Shown: positions 35,791 through 45,006 of the stretch, piece by piece
Layout of the letters: each line of letters starts with the position of its first letter
Numbering within the stretch: position 1 is the first letter of the stretch
DNA from: Natronococcus jeotgali DSM 18795
Lineage (GTDB): Archaea > Halobacteriota > Halobacteria > Halobacteriales > Natrialbaceae
DNA length: 64,000 nt
Reading direction: 5' to 3'
NCBI RefSeq assembly: GCF_000337695.1
Contig: NZ_AOIA01000166.1
Coordinates: forward strand, 1 to 64,000
Position numbers and translations under genes: made by a program
The notes under the pieces: generated by a model
Database searches by the model: none
What the model was told of the DNA's origin: nothing
What the model saw: only the letters and a program-made list of their open reading frames with translations

Positions 35791-36894
35791 CTACTCGAGG
35801 GCGACTTCGACCGTCGCGGGCTCGAGGTCGAAAAACGCCGTCTCGTACCCCTCGTGGCGCGAGAGCTGCGGCGCCGCGTCGACGATCACGGCCAGTTTCG
35901 GGGCGGCCTCGAGAACCGTCCGGTCGACCGCGGCGCCGTAGTGGTGGCCGCGATCGGCCTCGAGACGCTCTGTAAGGGCCGTCCGCTCTCCGAACCCGTC
36001 CTCCCGAACCGGCGCGATCGACAGCCCCGCGAACGGGACCGAGAACCCGTTATATCGGGTGCGTGCGGTCGCGACGACTTCGGCCTCGCTTCCCGACCCG
36101 TCGACGCCGACGCCGAACTCGAGGTCGCCGCTGCGGGCGGTACCGAGCCACGCGTCCACGGCGTCCTCGAGCGCCGGTTCTCGGCCGTCCCCGTGGCTAT
36201 CAGCGTCGCCGTGATCGCCGTGGCCGTCGCGGCCGTCCCCCGACCCGTGATCGCGGGCCATCGGCTCGACCGCGCCCGGCTCGCCGCGACCCTCGTCCTC
36301 GTCGATCAGCCGGCGTCCGAGCGACTCGATCTCCGCGGCCGCGTACTCGAACTCGACGTCGACGGTCCGGGACCGCTCGAGGCGGTCGGCGATCGCGCCG
36401 GCGGTTTCGACCCTCGTCGGTTCGATCCGGACCGTCGCGACGTGGGGGCCGTCCTCGCCGAGCGCGGCGTTGTCGCCGTGGTGAAACCCCATCCGCTGGG
36501 AGAGCATCGGCCAGAGGGTGCGCTCCTCGACCCGCTCCCCGCGGCTGCGGATCGTCGTCGTCACCGACGTCGGAACCGCGAGCCCGGTCTCGAGATCGGT
36601 GACCGTCGCCATCAGGTGAACGGCGTGGTGGTCCCGAACGTCCGCGCGCGCCCGTTCTGGGCCGGTCACCGTCCAGAAGGAGTGTGGCTGGGTCGCCGTC
36701 AGCGTCACCGCCAGGCCGTCGGCGGTCGCGGTCCCGAAGGTGGCCATCTCGTCGACCTTCGGGGGGACGTAGACTCCCTCGGGTGGGTCGACGACGAGCT
36801 CGCGCCAGGCGTCCTCGCGCTCGAGGGCGTCGAGACAGCCCGCCGACAGCGACAGCGAGAGGGCGCCGGCCGCGAGCACGTCTCGGCGTCGCAT
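35791..36894 (-). CDS. Lipoprotein with P19/Tp34-like iron-transport domain
   Basis: A 367-residue lipoprotein: MRRRDVLAAGALSLSLSAGC is a Tat-type signal ending in a lipobox Cys. The first half (VTLTATQPHSFWTV, HAVHLMATVTDLETGLAVP, WPMLSQRMGFHHGDNAAL) matches P19/Tp34 periplasmic iron-binding proteins; the His residues in MGFHHGDN are the likely metal ligands. A His/Asp/Gly-rich linker (GDGRDGHGDHGDADSHGDG, about 215-235) follows, then a second beta-rich domain (PFAGLSIAPVREDGFG...). It lies opposite to its neighbours, between DUF2243 and prefoldin. Probable extracytoplasmic metal-binding role. Confidence 0.75.
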   Translation of the reverse strand: MRRRDVLAAGALSLSLSAGCLDALEREDAWRELVVDPPEGVYVPPKVDEMATFGTATADGLAVTLTATQPHSFWTVTGPERARADVRDHHAVHLMATVTDLETGLAVPTSVTTTIRSRGERVEERTLWPMLSQRMGFHHGDNAALGEDGPHVATVRIEPTRVETAGAIADRLERSRTVDVEFEYAAAEIESLGRRLIDEDEGRGEPGAVEPMARDHGSGDGRDGHGDHGDADSHGDGREPALEDAVDAWLGTARSGDLEFGVGVDGSGSEAEVVATARTRYNGFSVPFAGLSIAPVREDGFGERTALTERLEADRGHHYGAAVDRTVLEAAPKLAVIVDAAPQLSRHEGYETAFFDLEPATVEVALE

Positions 36895-37013
36895 TGCCGG
36901 ACACAGGCCGACGAGCGGGATAGGCGTCACGGTTGCAGGCTCGACAGAGCGCGTCGGTTCGCGGTCGAACGACAAAGCTTGGCTTTATCAGTCCGGAGGG
37001 CGACGGTCGAGAC

Positions 37014-37415
37014 ATGCAAGGAAACCTGCCGCCGGAAGCACAGGAGAAGATCGAGCAGCTCCAGGGTCTTCAGGAGACCGCCCAGGAGGTCGCCGTCCAG
37101 AAACAGCAGGCCGAGACCAACCTCGAGGAGGCCGAGAGCGCCCTCGACGAGCTCGACAACATCGACGAGGACACCACCATGTACCGTAACGTCGGCGACC
37201 TGTTCGTCGAGACCGACTACGACACGGCCGAGGACGACCTCGAGGAGAAAGTCGACTCCCTCGAGATCCGCCTCGAGACCCTCGAGAAGCAGGAAGAGCG
37301 CGTCCAGGAGCAGTTCGAGGGCCTCCAGGACGAGCTCGAGGAACTGCTCGGCGGCGCGGGCGGCGGCATGGGCGGCCCGGCCGGTCCGGGCGGTCCCGGC
37401 GCCGGCGGCGCGTAA
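37014..37415 (+). CDS. pfdB: Prefoldin beta subunit
   Basis: A 133-residue prefoldin beta. Two coiled-coil arms (about 8-50 and 78-112) flank the beta hairpin [20 protein letters not shown], and the C-terminus is a Gly/Pro/Ala tail ([14 protein letters not shown]). The hexamer with alpha subunits hands unfolded proteins to the thermosome. GGAGGG at 36993-36998 may be its Shine-Dalgarno, somewhat far upstream; a GGCTTTATCAG box at 36981-36991 is a possible TATA. The next gene starts on the following base. Confidence 0.95.
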   Translation: MQGNLPPEAQEKIEQLQGLQETAQEVAVQKQQAETNLEEAESALDELDNIDEDTTMYRNVGDLFVETDYDTAEDDLEEKVDSLEIRLETLEKQEERVQEQFEGLQDELEELLGGAGGGMGGPAGPGGPGAGGA

Positions 37416-37664
37416 ATGCCGAGCGAGGAGCCGACCGACGAGGAGATCGTCCAGACCGCCTCCGACGCGGCGGAGGGGCTGATCTTCTCCCGGTACAAAC
37501 AGTCCGACGTCCGCGACTGCGACGTCACGGTCAGCTTCGAGGACGGCGTCCTCGAGGTCGACGTCTACCTCAACGCTCCCGAGGGCGCGGCCGACCCCGA
37601 TCGGGTCGCCGACGACGCGGCTCTCGCCGCGCGCGAGGCCGTCGACGAACTGTTCGCGGAGTGA
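37416..37664 (+). CDS. DUF3194 protein
   Basis: An 82-residue acidic protein that begins immediately after the prefoldin beta stop. DEEIVQTASDAAEGLIFSRYKQSDVRDCDVTVSFEDGVLEVDVYLNAP matches DUF3194, an archaeal family almost always found next to prefoldin beta. Function unknown. Confidence 0.88.
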   Translation: MPSEEPTDEEIVQTASDAAEGLIFSRYKQSDVRDCDVTVSFEDGVLEVDVYLNAPEGAADPDRVADDAALAAREAVDELFAE

Positions 37665-37816
37665 CGTTCGGGCCAATTCTTTCGACCGTCGAACCGACGT
37701 AGCGCCCCGCTTCGAACCGATACCCCACCGCGCGTCCAACCGAGTAGCGGGTCGCCCGCGAACGGCCGCGGTCGCCGACCGCCGTCCTCGCGCGTAGCCG
37801 CGGGCACGGCGCCCCC

Positions 37817-37939
37817 TCAGCGGCCCGGGCACGCCTTCAGCAGGTGCTCGCGGTAGATCGGCGCGGGAACGCGCGAGCCGCAGTACTCGCACTCGAGTCG
37901 CTCCGCGTCGGGTCGGTTCGCGTCGGGTCGGTCTGCCAC
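37817..37939 (-). CDS. 40-residue CCHC zinc-finger microprotein
   Basis: GTG at 37939 to TGA at 37817. LECEYCGSRVPAPIYREHLLKAC (residues about 15-37) holds Cys-x2-Cys-x11-His-x4-Cys, a CCHC finger. The N-terminus has DANRPDAERP-type repeats (ADRPDANRPDAER). Codon third positions are GC-rich. Function unknown. Confidence 0.65.
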   Translation of the reverse strand: MADRPDANRPDAERLECEYCGSRVPAPIYREHLLKACPGR

Positions 37940-37987
37940 GAGCGGTCGTACCCGCTCCGGAACGGTAGTCGTTTCGTCGCCGACCGA

Positions 37988-37997
37988 ACGGTTATTC
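37988..37997 (+). promoter_or_regulatory. TATA box of the LLM oxidoreductase gene
   Basis: ACGGTTATTC/GGTTATTCAG around 37988-37998 is centred about 27-29 bp before the GTG at 38022, fitting a leaderless transcript and supporting that GTG as the start. Confidence 0.5.
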
Positions 37998-38021
37998 AGC
38001 CCGCGGCCCCGACCGTCCGTC

Positions 38022-39053
38022 GTGAACCTCTCGATCGTCGATCTCGCGCCGGTACGGGACGAAGAGAGCGCGACCGAAGCCTACGAGCACACGACCGAAC
38101 TCGCTCGAGTCGCCGAGGAGCTGGGCTACGAGCGGTTCTGGGTGGCCGAACACCACGGGCTGGCCGACTCGATCGCCAGCACCACGCCCGAGGTGCTGAT
38201 CGCCCACCTCGCCGCCAACACCGACGAGATCCGGGTGGGCTCCGGGACGGTCCTGTTGAACCACTACAGTCCGTTCAAGGTCGCCGAGACGTTCGCCTCG
38301 CTGGACGGGCTGGCGCCCGGCCGGGTCGACCTCGGGCTGGGTCGCGCGACGGGGATGCCCGAAGTCGACCGCGCGCTCGGCACCGAGCGCAGAACGCGCA
38401 ACCCCGACCGGGATCACGCCGAGAAGATCGAGGCCGCCGCGAGCCACCTCTACGACGGCTTCGAGGCGGGCCACCCCTACGCCGACATCCAGCTTCCGCG
38501 TTCGGACGGCGACGTCCCCGAGATCTGGGTGCTCGGCTCGAGTCCCTCGAGCGCCGAGATCGCCGGCGAGCTCGGGCTGCGGTACTGTTTCGCGGCGTTC
38601 ATCCGACCACAGCTCGCCGAACGCGCCTTCGAGGTCTATCGAAACACCTTCGAGCCCTCCGCGTTCGGCGCCGGTCCCGACGAGCCGACGGGGATGCTCG
38701 CGGTAAACGCCGTCTGTGCGGAAACCGACGAGGAGGCGGCTCGCCTCCGCTCGACGGCCGAAGCCTCGTACAAGCGGATGCAACGCGGGGTCGTCGGCTC
38801 GTTGCCGCCGGTCGAGGAGGCCGTCGACGAACTCGGCGGCGTTCCCGAGCCGACGCCGAACCCGCTCCCGGACGGCGAGTGGCCTCGCTCGATTTCGGGG
38901 AGTCCGGAGACGATGCGGGACCTGCTCGAGGGGCTCACCGACCGGGTCGGCGTCGACGACGTGATCGTCCAGAACCTCATCGCGGACCACGATGCGGTGC
39001 TCCGATCGCACGAGCTGCTCGCGGAGGCGGCCGCCCTCGAGAACGCGGGCTGA
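38022..39053 (+). CDS. LLM-class flavin-dependent oxidoreductase
   Basis: A 343-residue luciferase-like monooxygenase homologue. WVAEHHGLADSIASTTPEVL near residues 40-60 and RVDLGLGRATG near 102-112 are the flavin/F420-site blocks of the family. It probably uses FMN or F420. The partner substrate is unknown. Monocistronic. Confidence 0.85.
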   Translation: MNLSIVDLAPVRDEESATEAYEHTTELARVAEELGYERFWVAEHHGLADSIASTTPEVLIAHLAANTDEIRVGSGTVLLNHYSPFKVAETFASLDGLAPGRVDLGLGRATGMPEVDRALGTERRTRNPDRDHAEKIEAAASHLYDGFEAGHPYADIQLPRSDGDVPEIWVLGSSPSSAEIAGELGLRYCFAAFIRPQLAERAFEVYRNTFEPSAFGAGPDEPTGMLAVNAVCAETDEEAARLRSTAEASYKRMQRGVVGSLPPVEEAVDELGGVPEPTPNPLPDGEWPRSISGSPETMRDLLEGLTDRVGVDDVIVQNLIADHDAVLRSHELLAEAAALENAG

Positions 39054-39063
39054 GCGGGCGGCG

Positions 39064-39258
39064 TTACCAGTGGGCCAGCACGTTAAACAGGTCGACGCCG
39101 ACCGCGAACGGTAGCAGTACCAGCATGGCCGCGTACACGAGTCCGACCAGTACGGTATCCCGGGTGCTTCGATCGGGGAAATCGTCGGACGACAGCGAGT
39201 AGTGCACCGCGCTGAGCAGCTTCGTCGTTTCTTCGAACACCTGTTCGGTTCTGTTCAT
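39064..39258 (-). CDS. Small membrane protein, one hydrophobic helix
   Basis: A 64-residue protein: a polar N-terminal half (MNRTEQVFEETTKLLSAVHYS) and a hydrophobic segment near residues 35-60 (TVLVGLVYAAMLVLLPFAVGV). No known family. A perfect inverted repeat lies 71 bp upstream (39329-39345). Confidence 0.6.
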   Translation of the reverse strand: MNRTEQVFEETTKLLSAVHYSLSSDDFPDRSTRDTVLVGLVYAAMLVLLPFAVGVDLFNVLAHW

Positions 39259-39328
39259 CGTCGGCGCTCACCCCCGTGACGGGATCTCATAACGACACTC
39301 ACGACGGTATCGACGGTCGATCAAGATA

Positions 39329-39345
39329 ACTGTATCTATTACAGT
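39329..39345. promoter_or_regulatory. Perfect inverted repeat, candidate operator
   Basis: ACTGTA-TCTAT-TACAGT, 6-bp arms with a 5-nt AT-rich spacer, in a GC-rich gap upstream of the small membrane protein gene and downstream of the receiver-Bat gene. The AT content and dyad fit a regulator site. A TATA-like CGTTATGAG on the minus strand (39288-39296) lies between it and the ATG at 39258. Confidence 0.45.
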
Positions 39346-39434
39346 ACGGGTTTCCGAGACGAACGGCCGCGGCTTCGACCGCGGCCCGGATCCGCCGGCG
39401 TTCGGCGCGTCGGAAGCGAACCGCGGCCGCGAGA

Positions 39435-41120
39435 TCACTCGCCGAAGACGGAATCGAAGAACTTCCGCTCGGAGGTCCGCAGGTGCTGGTTGAAGGTCGC
39501 GGGCGAGATACCGAGGCGGTCGGCGATTTCCTCGCCGGTGCTCTCGCGGGGCCAGTCGAAGTATCCCGCGAAGTAGGCCGTCTCGAGGGCGGCGCGCTGT
39601 TTCTCCGTGAGGTCGCTCTCGAGGACCGACTCCGAACCCGACTCCGAGCGGTCGCCCCGTTCGGTCGTCCGCTGGGCGAGGTAGGTGACGTCGGAGCGGT
39701 GTTCCTTGAGCAGTTCGATCATCTGGCGGGTGTCCCGGCCGCGGGGGAGTTCGACGACGAACCGGAACTCCCCGTCGTCGATCGTCGCCGACTCGACCCG
39801 GCCGCCGTGGGTGGCGATCGTCTCGAACAGCGAGACGGCGGTGGGGGCGACGAGTTCGAACTCGAAGTAGTTCTTCCGGGCAGAGAGGACCCGCGCCTCG
39901 TCGAGTCCGTCGGTCTCCTCGATCGTCTCCAGAAACGTCTCCTGGTCGACGTCGGTCGCGGAACCGTAGACCAGCAGCGTCTCGTCGCCGTGGATCATCC
40001 GGTCGAACCGGATCGTACACGACTCCTCGGTGGAGAGGGCGATCAGCTCCGGCGCCATCTCCTCGATGCGGAACTCGAGTTCGATGACGGCGTCGCTGAC
40101 CAGCGCGTCCTTGCGCTCGATGGCGGTGATCGCGTGGGCGATGACGTCGCCGATTCGCGAGAGGATCGTCGCCTCGGCGTCGGTAAACGAGCGGGGCGAC
40201 TCCGAGTAGACGTTCAACACGCCGTAGACGAGGTCCTCGTGGACGATCGGGATCGCGACCGACGACCGGTAGCCCCGGTCGCTCGCGGCGTCGCGCCAGG
40301 GATCGAACGTCTCGTCGGTTCGGGTGTCGTCGGTAACCTGGACCTCGCCGGTTCGGATCGCGGTCCCGGCCGGGCCCTGCCCTCGCTCGTCGTCCTGGTC
40401 GGCGGAGACCTCGACCTCCTCGAGGTAGCCGTCCTCGACGCCGGCCGCCGCCGCCGGTTCGATCCGGTCGCTACCGGGGTTGACGCTGCCGAGCCAGGCG
40501 AACCGGTAGCCGTCGGCCTCGACGAGGCGGTCGCAGACCTCCTGTTCGAGCTCCGCGCGGGTCTCGGTCGTGATCACCGCGTGTGTGATGTCGTTGCCGA
40601 TCCGGTTGAGCCGGTTGAGCGCCTCGAGCTGTTCGCGCTGGCGTCGGCGCTGTCGTTCCTGGTGGGCCCGCTCGATCGCGTGGTGGATCGTCCGGATCAG
40701 CAACTCGTCGGTCACCTCGTCCTTGACGAGGAAGTCCTGGGCACCGCTTTGAATCGCCTGCACGCCGACTTCCTGGTCGCTGACGCCGGTGAAGACGACG
40801 ATCGGTGCCTCGTCGGCGACGTCGCTGACCGTCTCGAGGGTGTCGAGCCCGCGGCTGTCCGGAAGGTTGAGATCGAGCAACACGAGATCGGGCGGCGAGG
40901 ACGATAGCGTCTCGAGGCCGTCCGCGAGGCGGTCGTCGTGGATCACCGTCGGCGCCCGGCTCGTCGACTCGTCGGGGTTGACCCGCTGGGTGAGTTCGGT
41001 CGCGTCCCGGAGCATCTCCTGGATCAGTCGGGCGTCGCCGGGGTTGTCCTCGATCAACAGCAACTCGAGCGTCCCGCCGGCGTCGGCGTCGTCGGCCGCT
41101 CCGGAGACGGCGTCGTTCAT
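39435..41120 (-). CDS. Receiver-GAF-Bat-type HTH response regulator
   Basis: A 561-residue regulator. Receiver domain at 18-150 ([28 protein letters not shown] with the phospho-Asp, FLVKDEV), GAF at about 180-340, a bacterioopsin-activator-type middle domain, and a C-terminal HTH_10 ([44 protein letters not shown]). In haloarchaea such Bat-like proteins activate stress, light or redox genes. Its start overlaps the stop of the Rcp-like regulator (ATGA). Confidence 0.9.
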   Translation of the reverse strand: MNDAVSGAADDADAGGTLELLLIEDNPGDARLIQEMLRDATELTQRVNPDESTSRAPTVIHDDRLADGLETLSSSPPDLVLLDLNLPDSRGLDTLETVSDVADEAPIVVFTGVSDQEVGVQAIQSGAQDFLVKDEVTDELLIRTIHHAIERAHQERQRRRQREQLEALNRLNRIGNDITHAVITTETRAELEQEVCDRLVEADGYRFAWLGSVNPGSDRIEPAAAAGVEDGYLEEVEVSADQDDERGQGPAGTAIRTGEVQVTDDTRTDETFDPWRDAASDRGYRSSVAIPIVHEDLVYGVLNVYSESPRSFTDAEATILSRIGDVIAHAITAIERKDALVSDAVIELEFRIEEMAPELIALSTEESCTIRFDRMIHGDETLLVYGSATDVDQETFLETIEETDGLDEARVLSARKNYFEFELVAPTAVSLFETIATHGGRVESATIDDGEFRFVVELPRGRDTRQMIELLKEHRSDVTYLAQRTTERGDRSESGSESVLESDLTEKQRAALETAYFAGYFDWPRESTGEEIADRLGISPATFNQHLRTSERKFFDSVFGE

Positions 41121-41581
41121 CGGTCGTCATCCTCCGGCGGGAGCCGAACCACGGAGAACCAGAACTTCTCGAAGGCCCGGACGGTCTCGATGAACTCGTC
41201 GGGATCGACCGGTTTCGTCAGGTAGGCGTTGGCGTGGAGCTCGTAGGATCTGGCGATGTCCTCCTCGGCTCGCGAACTCGTCAGGACGATCACCGGGATC
41301 GACTGCAGTTCGGGGTCGTCCTTGAGCTCGGCGAGGACCTCCTCGCCGTCCTTGCGCGGGAGATTGAGATCGAGCAAGATGAGATCGGGTCGCGGGGCGT
41401 CTTCGTACTCGCCTCGCTGGTGGAGAAAATCCAGCGCGTCGCTCCCGTCCGAAACGGTGTGCAGGTCGTTGTCGATCCGACCCTGCTTGAACGCCTCTCG
41501 GGTAAGTCGGACGTCGCCCGGATTGTCCTCGACCAGGAGCAGCTGGGCCGGTTCGGGAGTGTGCTGTCCTGACTCGCTCAT
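41117..41581 (-). CDS. Stand-alone response regulator (Rcp-like)
   Basis: A 154-residue receiver-only protein. [30 protein letters not shown] (phospho-Asp) and [15 protein letters not shown] are the conserved blocks. It heads an operon with the receiver-GAF-Bat regulator and overlaps it by 4 nt, so it probably feeds phosphoryl groups to that regulator or competes with it. A very similar gene lies at 3090-3551. Confidence 0.9.
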   Translation of the reverse strand: MSESGQHTPEPAQLLLVEDNPGDVRLTREAFKQGRIDNDLHTVSDGSDALDFLHQRGEYEDAPRPDLILLDLNLPRKDGEEVLAELKDDPELQSIPVIVLTSSRAEEDIARSYELHANAYLTKPVDPDEFIETVRAFEKFWFSVVRLPPEDDDR

Positions 41582-42398
41582 TGCCGTTCGGTTCGTGCTC
41601 GACGGTCGTCTCTGCTTCGGTTTCGCGGGGGGAGGGCTCGATCCGACGCGGCCCGCGAGGACCAGCGCCGGTCGGCGTCCGGCGTCGCGGAACCCGCTGC
41701 GAGACTGCGGCGGGCGCAACTGTTCGGAGACAAGGTTACCTGTCTCGTTGTCGGTGGAGACGGATATACGTGCGGGCTGCATGGGCGCACCCACCCGCGT
41801 TCGAAACCCGGGTGCACTCGTCGGCCGCACCTGGACCGGTCGGGAGCGCGGTCGTTGCGGCGACGGCGAGACCGAGGGCCGGTTCCGTATCGTGGGATGC
41901 GATGTATCGCCGCCTCGAGAGCCGATCGGACCGTCGAGTGCGACCGCGCCGTCGCTAGCGCGGGTCGGGGCGGAAACCCGACGTTCCCGGCCCGCGTCGC
42001 CTCGGTCGTCGCCCGGGAGTCGACGCTCTCGAGGTCCGGGCTCGTCGGGGATCGGGAACGTCCGCGGGTCGGGAACCGCTTCGAGCGCGGGGAGGAGGAC
42101 CCCTCCGGCGGCGCTGCGATCCGGCAACGCACGCACCCGGGATCCGAGACGGAACAGCGAGTTCGGGCTCCGAACCCGTCGGGGCTCGCGGTCGGTTTCG
42201 ATCGCGAGGGACAACGGCGGGCGGCGTCGCTCGCGTCGCCGAAAGCGCGACTCGAGAACGACCCGCGCTCGGTAGCTCGAGGGAGATAAATTCTATACCG
42301 CGATAGTAAACGTAACGCCGGTTCGACGGGAACCCGTCGAGGGAGCGGCCGCGGTGTCGGCTAGTGGTTTCATACCGATCCCGTTCGTACGGTCGCCC
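41582..42398. other. 817-bp non-coding gap, no gene recognised
   Basis: Frames here are arginine/proline-rich shadows with no family features or good starts. A perfect palindrome with arms CGACGGG/CCCGTCG occurs near 42326-42341, and GTTACCTGTC / GGATATACGT near 41736-41772 may be promoter-like. No transposase or repeat was seen. It may be a long regulatory region or a decayed gene. Confidence 0.4.
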
Positions 42399-42785
42399 AT
42401 GGACGAGATCTCACTCGGCGTGCCGGAACCGCTGCTCGACCGACTCCCGGAGGAGGACGACGCCGCCGCGACCGATATGCAGGAGGCGGTCGGCGGGTGG
42501 GAGCGACAGCTCAACCGCGTCCTCGAGGAGTCCGCGGACGAACGCGAGGCCGCGGGCCGCGTCCTCGAGGCGATCGATCGCTTCGAGGAGCGCTACCAGA
42601 CCTACGACGAGCTGGTCCCCGAGCTGCGGGCGTGGGGACAGTCGCCGATCTACGCGATCGCGTGGCGGACGCTGTACGCCGACGTCGTCGCCCAACTGTA
42701 CGAGCACGACGACCTCGGCGAACACTTAGAACAGGAGCGAAACGCGCGGCTGGTCGAGGACGGAATTCGGCTACAGGACCTCTAA
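42399..42785 (+). CDS. Conserved haloarchaeal helical protein, function unknown
   Basis: A 128-residue acidic, almost fully helical protein (MDEISLGVPEPLLDRLPEEDD start; LQEVG-type heptads in WERQLNRVLEESADEREAAGRVLEAIDRFEERY). It has no Cys, signal or membrane segment. No family name can be given. Co-directional with the next two genes. Confidence 0.6.
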   Translation: MDEISLGVPEPLLDRLPEEDDAAATDMQEAVGGWERQLNRVLEESADEREAAGRVLEAIDRFEERYQTYDELVPELRAWGQSPIYAIAWRTLYADVVAQLYEHDDLGEHLEQERNARLVEDGIRLQDL

Positions 42786-42865
42786 GAAGGGCGGTTCTCG
42801 CCCTCGAGCCCGCCTCGGCTGGACGACCCACAAGGGCTTTGATCCGGGCCTCGCTACCTGCAGGC

Positions 42866-43336
42866 GTGGCAGCGACCGACGACTCCCGCCAGCCGCTGGA
42901 CCTGACGACGCGTCTCCGCCGCCGCGTGCTCCCGACCGTGCACCGCATCAAGGAGCCGCTGGGCGGGTTCGCGACCTGCACCCAACACCCCGACGAGTAC
43001 GTCGGCACCGTCGACCGGACCGTCTCGGAGTTCCGGACGGATCTCGAGGCGATGTCGTTTACCCCCGAACCCGTCGCCTCGCTGAAGATCCACCGCGACG
43101 GCCGCCTCTCGGCGGGCAGCTGGGTGCGTCGGCGGTCGCCGCTCTCGAGCCGGCAGCTCCACGTCGCCCTGTTCAGAGCGGGCGGCGAGCGCCTCGAGGT
43201 GTTCGCCCACAGCGAGTACTCCTGGCTTCGCCACCCCTACAGACACTACACCGCCGAGGGGTGGGACACCGAGGCCGGCGTTCGCCGGATGCGATCGCTG
43301 CTGTCGGCCCGCGGCGTCGCCTTCTCGATCGAGTGA
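42866..43336 (+). CDS. Conserved haloarchaeal protein, function unknown
   Basis: A 156-residue protein, GTG start. A basic, mostly beta protein with EEYVGTVDRT-like and ASLKIHRDGRLSAGSWVRRRS segments, Trp and His near the end (HSEYSWLRHPYRHYTAEGWDTEAGV). No known motif. The GTG at 42866 is picked because coding-like codons start there. Confidence 0.55.
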   Translation: MAATDDSRQPLDLTTRLRRRVLPTVHRIKEPLGGFATCTQHPDEYVGTVDRTVSEFRTDLEAMSFTPEPVASLKIHRDGRLSAGSWVRRRSPLSSRQLHVALFRAGGERLEVFAHSEYSWLRHPYRHYTAEGWDTEAGVRRMRSLLSARGVAFSIE

Positions 43337-43381
43337 CCGTCGGCGGAACCGATTTGTCCGCGGCCGGGAAACCCTCGATCG

Positions 43382-44485
43382 ATGGCCGACACCGTCGCCG
43401 CGTTCACGGACCTCTACCGTCCGACGGTAAACGGCGTCGCCTCGACCGTCGCGCTGTGGCGCGAGCGGTGGGGTCGTCGCCGGGGCTCGATGGACGTCGT
43501 CTTTCCCGAAACGGAGGGATACGTTCCCGAGAGCGGGGAGTACGCGGTTCCGAGCGTCGAGGCGCCGCTGTACCCACGATACCGCCTCGGGCGCCCGATC
43601 GCTCCCGAGGGCGTTCCGGTTCCCGACGTCGTCCACGTTCACACTCCCTTTACCGTCGGCGTCGCGGGCGTTCGGTTCGCCCGGGCGAACGGCGTTCCCG
43701 TCGTCGCCTCCTACCACACGATCCTCGACGAGCGCGTCTCGGATCGGGTTCCCGATCCCCTGGTCGAACCGGGACGGCGGCTCTGCCGGGCCTACGAGCG
43801 AGCGTTTTTCGCCCGCGCCGACCGTGTCGTCGTGCCGACGTCGTTCGCCCGCCGCCACCTCCTCGAGCGGGTCGGCGCGGACGTCGAGGCGACGGTCGTC
43901 TCGAACGGGATCGACACCGATCGCTTCCGGCCGACCGACCCCGAGCCCCTCCGGAACCGCTACGGGCTCCCCGACGGGCCACTACTCGGCTACACGGGAC
44001 GCCACGGTCCCGAGAAGCGACTCGAGGAGGCGATCGACGCCGTCGACGGGACCGACCACACCCTGGTACTGGCCGGCGACGGTCCCGCCCGGGAGAACCT
44101 GGAGGCCCGCGCGGCGGAGACGGGCGCCGACGTCCGCTTTCTCGGCTTCCTCGAGCGCGCGGAGCTGCCGGCGTTCTATTCGGTCCTCGACGCGTTCGTC
44201 TTCCCGAGCCCGGTCGAAACCCAGGGGCTGGTCGCGCTCGAGGCGACCGCCTGCGGGACGCCGGTCGTCGCCGCCGACGCGGGCGCGCTCGTCGACGGCG
44301 TCATCGAGGGCGAGACGGGCTACCGCTACGAGCCGGGCGACCTCGAGGCGTTCCGACTGGCGATCCGCCGAACGCTCGCCGAGAGCGATCGCCTGTCGGA
44401 CCTCTGTCGGCGCCGTCGTGCGATGCTCTCGGTCGAGCACTCCCTCGAGCAGCTGGCGCGGGTCTACGAGGACGTCCGTCGGTAA
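43382..44485 (+). CDS. GT4-family glycosyltransferase
   Basis: A 367-residue GT-B glycosyltransferase. The N-terminal domain starts TVAAFTDLYRPTVNGVAS with the donor/acceptor loop and HVHTPF; the C-terminal donor domain has GYTGRHGPEKRLEEAI, VLAGDGPARE and the EX7E pair in SPVETQGLVALEATACGTPVV. It resembles alpha-mannosyl or glucosyl transferases of lipid/glycoprotein assembly. Acceptor unknown. Confidence 0.9.
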   Translation: MADTVAAFTDLYRPTVNGVASTVALWRERWGRRRGSMDVVFPETEGYVPESGEYAVPSVEAPLYPRYRLGRPIAPEGVPVPDVVHVHTPFTVGVAGVRFARANGVPVVASYHTILDERVSDRVPDPLVEPGRRLCRAYERAFFARADRVVVPTSFARRHLLERVGADVEATVVSNGIDTDRFRPTDPEPLRNRYGLPDGPLLGYTGRHGPEKRLEEAIDAVDGTDHTLVLAGDGPARENLEARAAETGADVRFLGFLERAELPAFYSVLDAFVFPSPVETQGLVALEATACGTPVVAADAGALVDGVIEGETGYRYEPGDLEAFRLAIRRTLAESDRLSDLCRRRRAMLSVEHSLEQLARVYEDVRR

Positions 44486-44539
44486 TCGGTACGCGAACGC
44501 ACCCCAAGCGTTCAAATCCCGTGGCTCGGTAGAACGGGT

Positions 44540-44887
44540 ATGGAGTTCGCCGTCTCGCGCGAGGGAACGACGCTCGTCACGTTGCACGGAGGAAGCGATA
44601 CGACCGCCCGCGAGGACGCGGTCGCTGAGATCGAGGAGACGTTCGAGTCGCTCGCGGCCGAGGGACCGCTCGTCGACTGGGCGATCGGAGACGCGACGGT
44701 CCGGGAACACCCGACCGCGCCGTTCGATCCGTACACGATCGACGTCGAGTTCGACGTCGTCGTCGCCGTCGAAGCGGAGGACGCCGTCGCGGCCGGCGAG
44801 CGCGGCGCCGAGGCGATCGACGCGGCGCTCGCCGAAGCGGGCCTCGACTCGGTCACCTACCGGTCCTCGCCGACGGCGTCGGCCTGA
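44540..44887 (+). CDS. Conserved haloarchaeal protein of unknown function
   Basis: A 115-residue very acidic alpha/beta protein (MEFAVSREGTTLVTLHGGSD...; FDPYTIDVEFDVVVAVEAEDA). The strand-helix-strand pattern resembles small ferredoxin-like folds. No cofactor motif. It begins 54 bp after the glycosyltransferase stop. Confidence 0.55.
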   Translation: MEFAVSREGTTLVTLHGGSDTTAREDAVAEIEETFESLAAEGPLVDWAIGDATVREHPTAPFDPYTIDVEFDVVVAVEAEDAVAAGERGAEAIDAALAEAGLDSVTYRSSPTASA

Positions 44888-45006
44888 GACGGACCGCCGT
44901 TCCGGGTTCTCGACGCAGCCGCGATCCGGACCGCGGTCGCGCGGGATCGACGGACGGCGGTCGGAGCGAGAGCCGGACTTATGGTCTCGGCCTCCGACCA
45001 CCCCGT

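Noticed and set aside
44505-44530. GTTCAAATCCCG resembling a tRNA T-arm
   Set aside because: The flanking stem does not pair, and only 22 bp separate it from the glycosyltransferase stop, too short for a tRNA body upstream.
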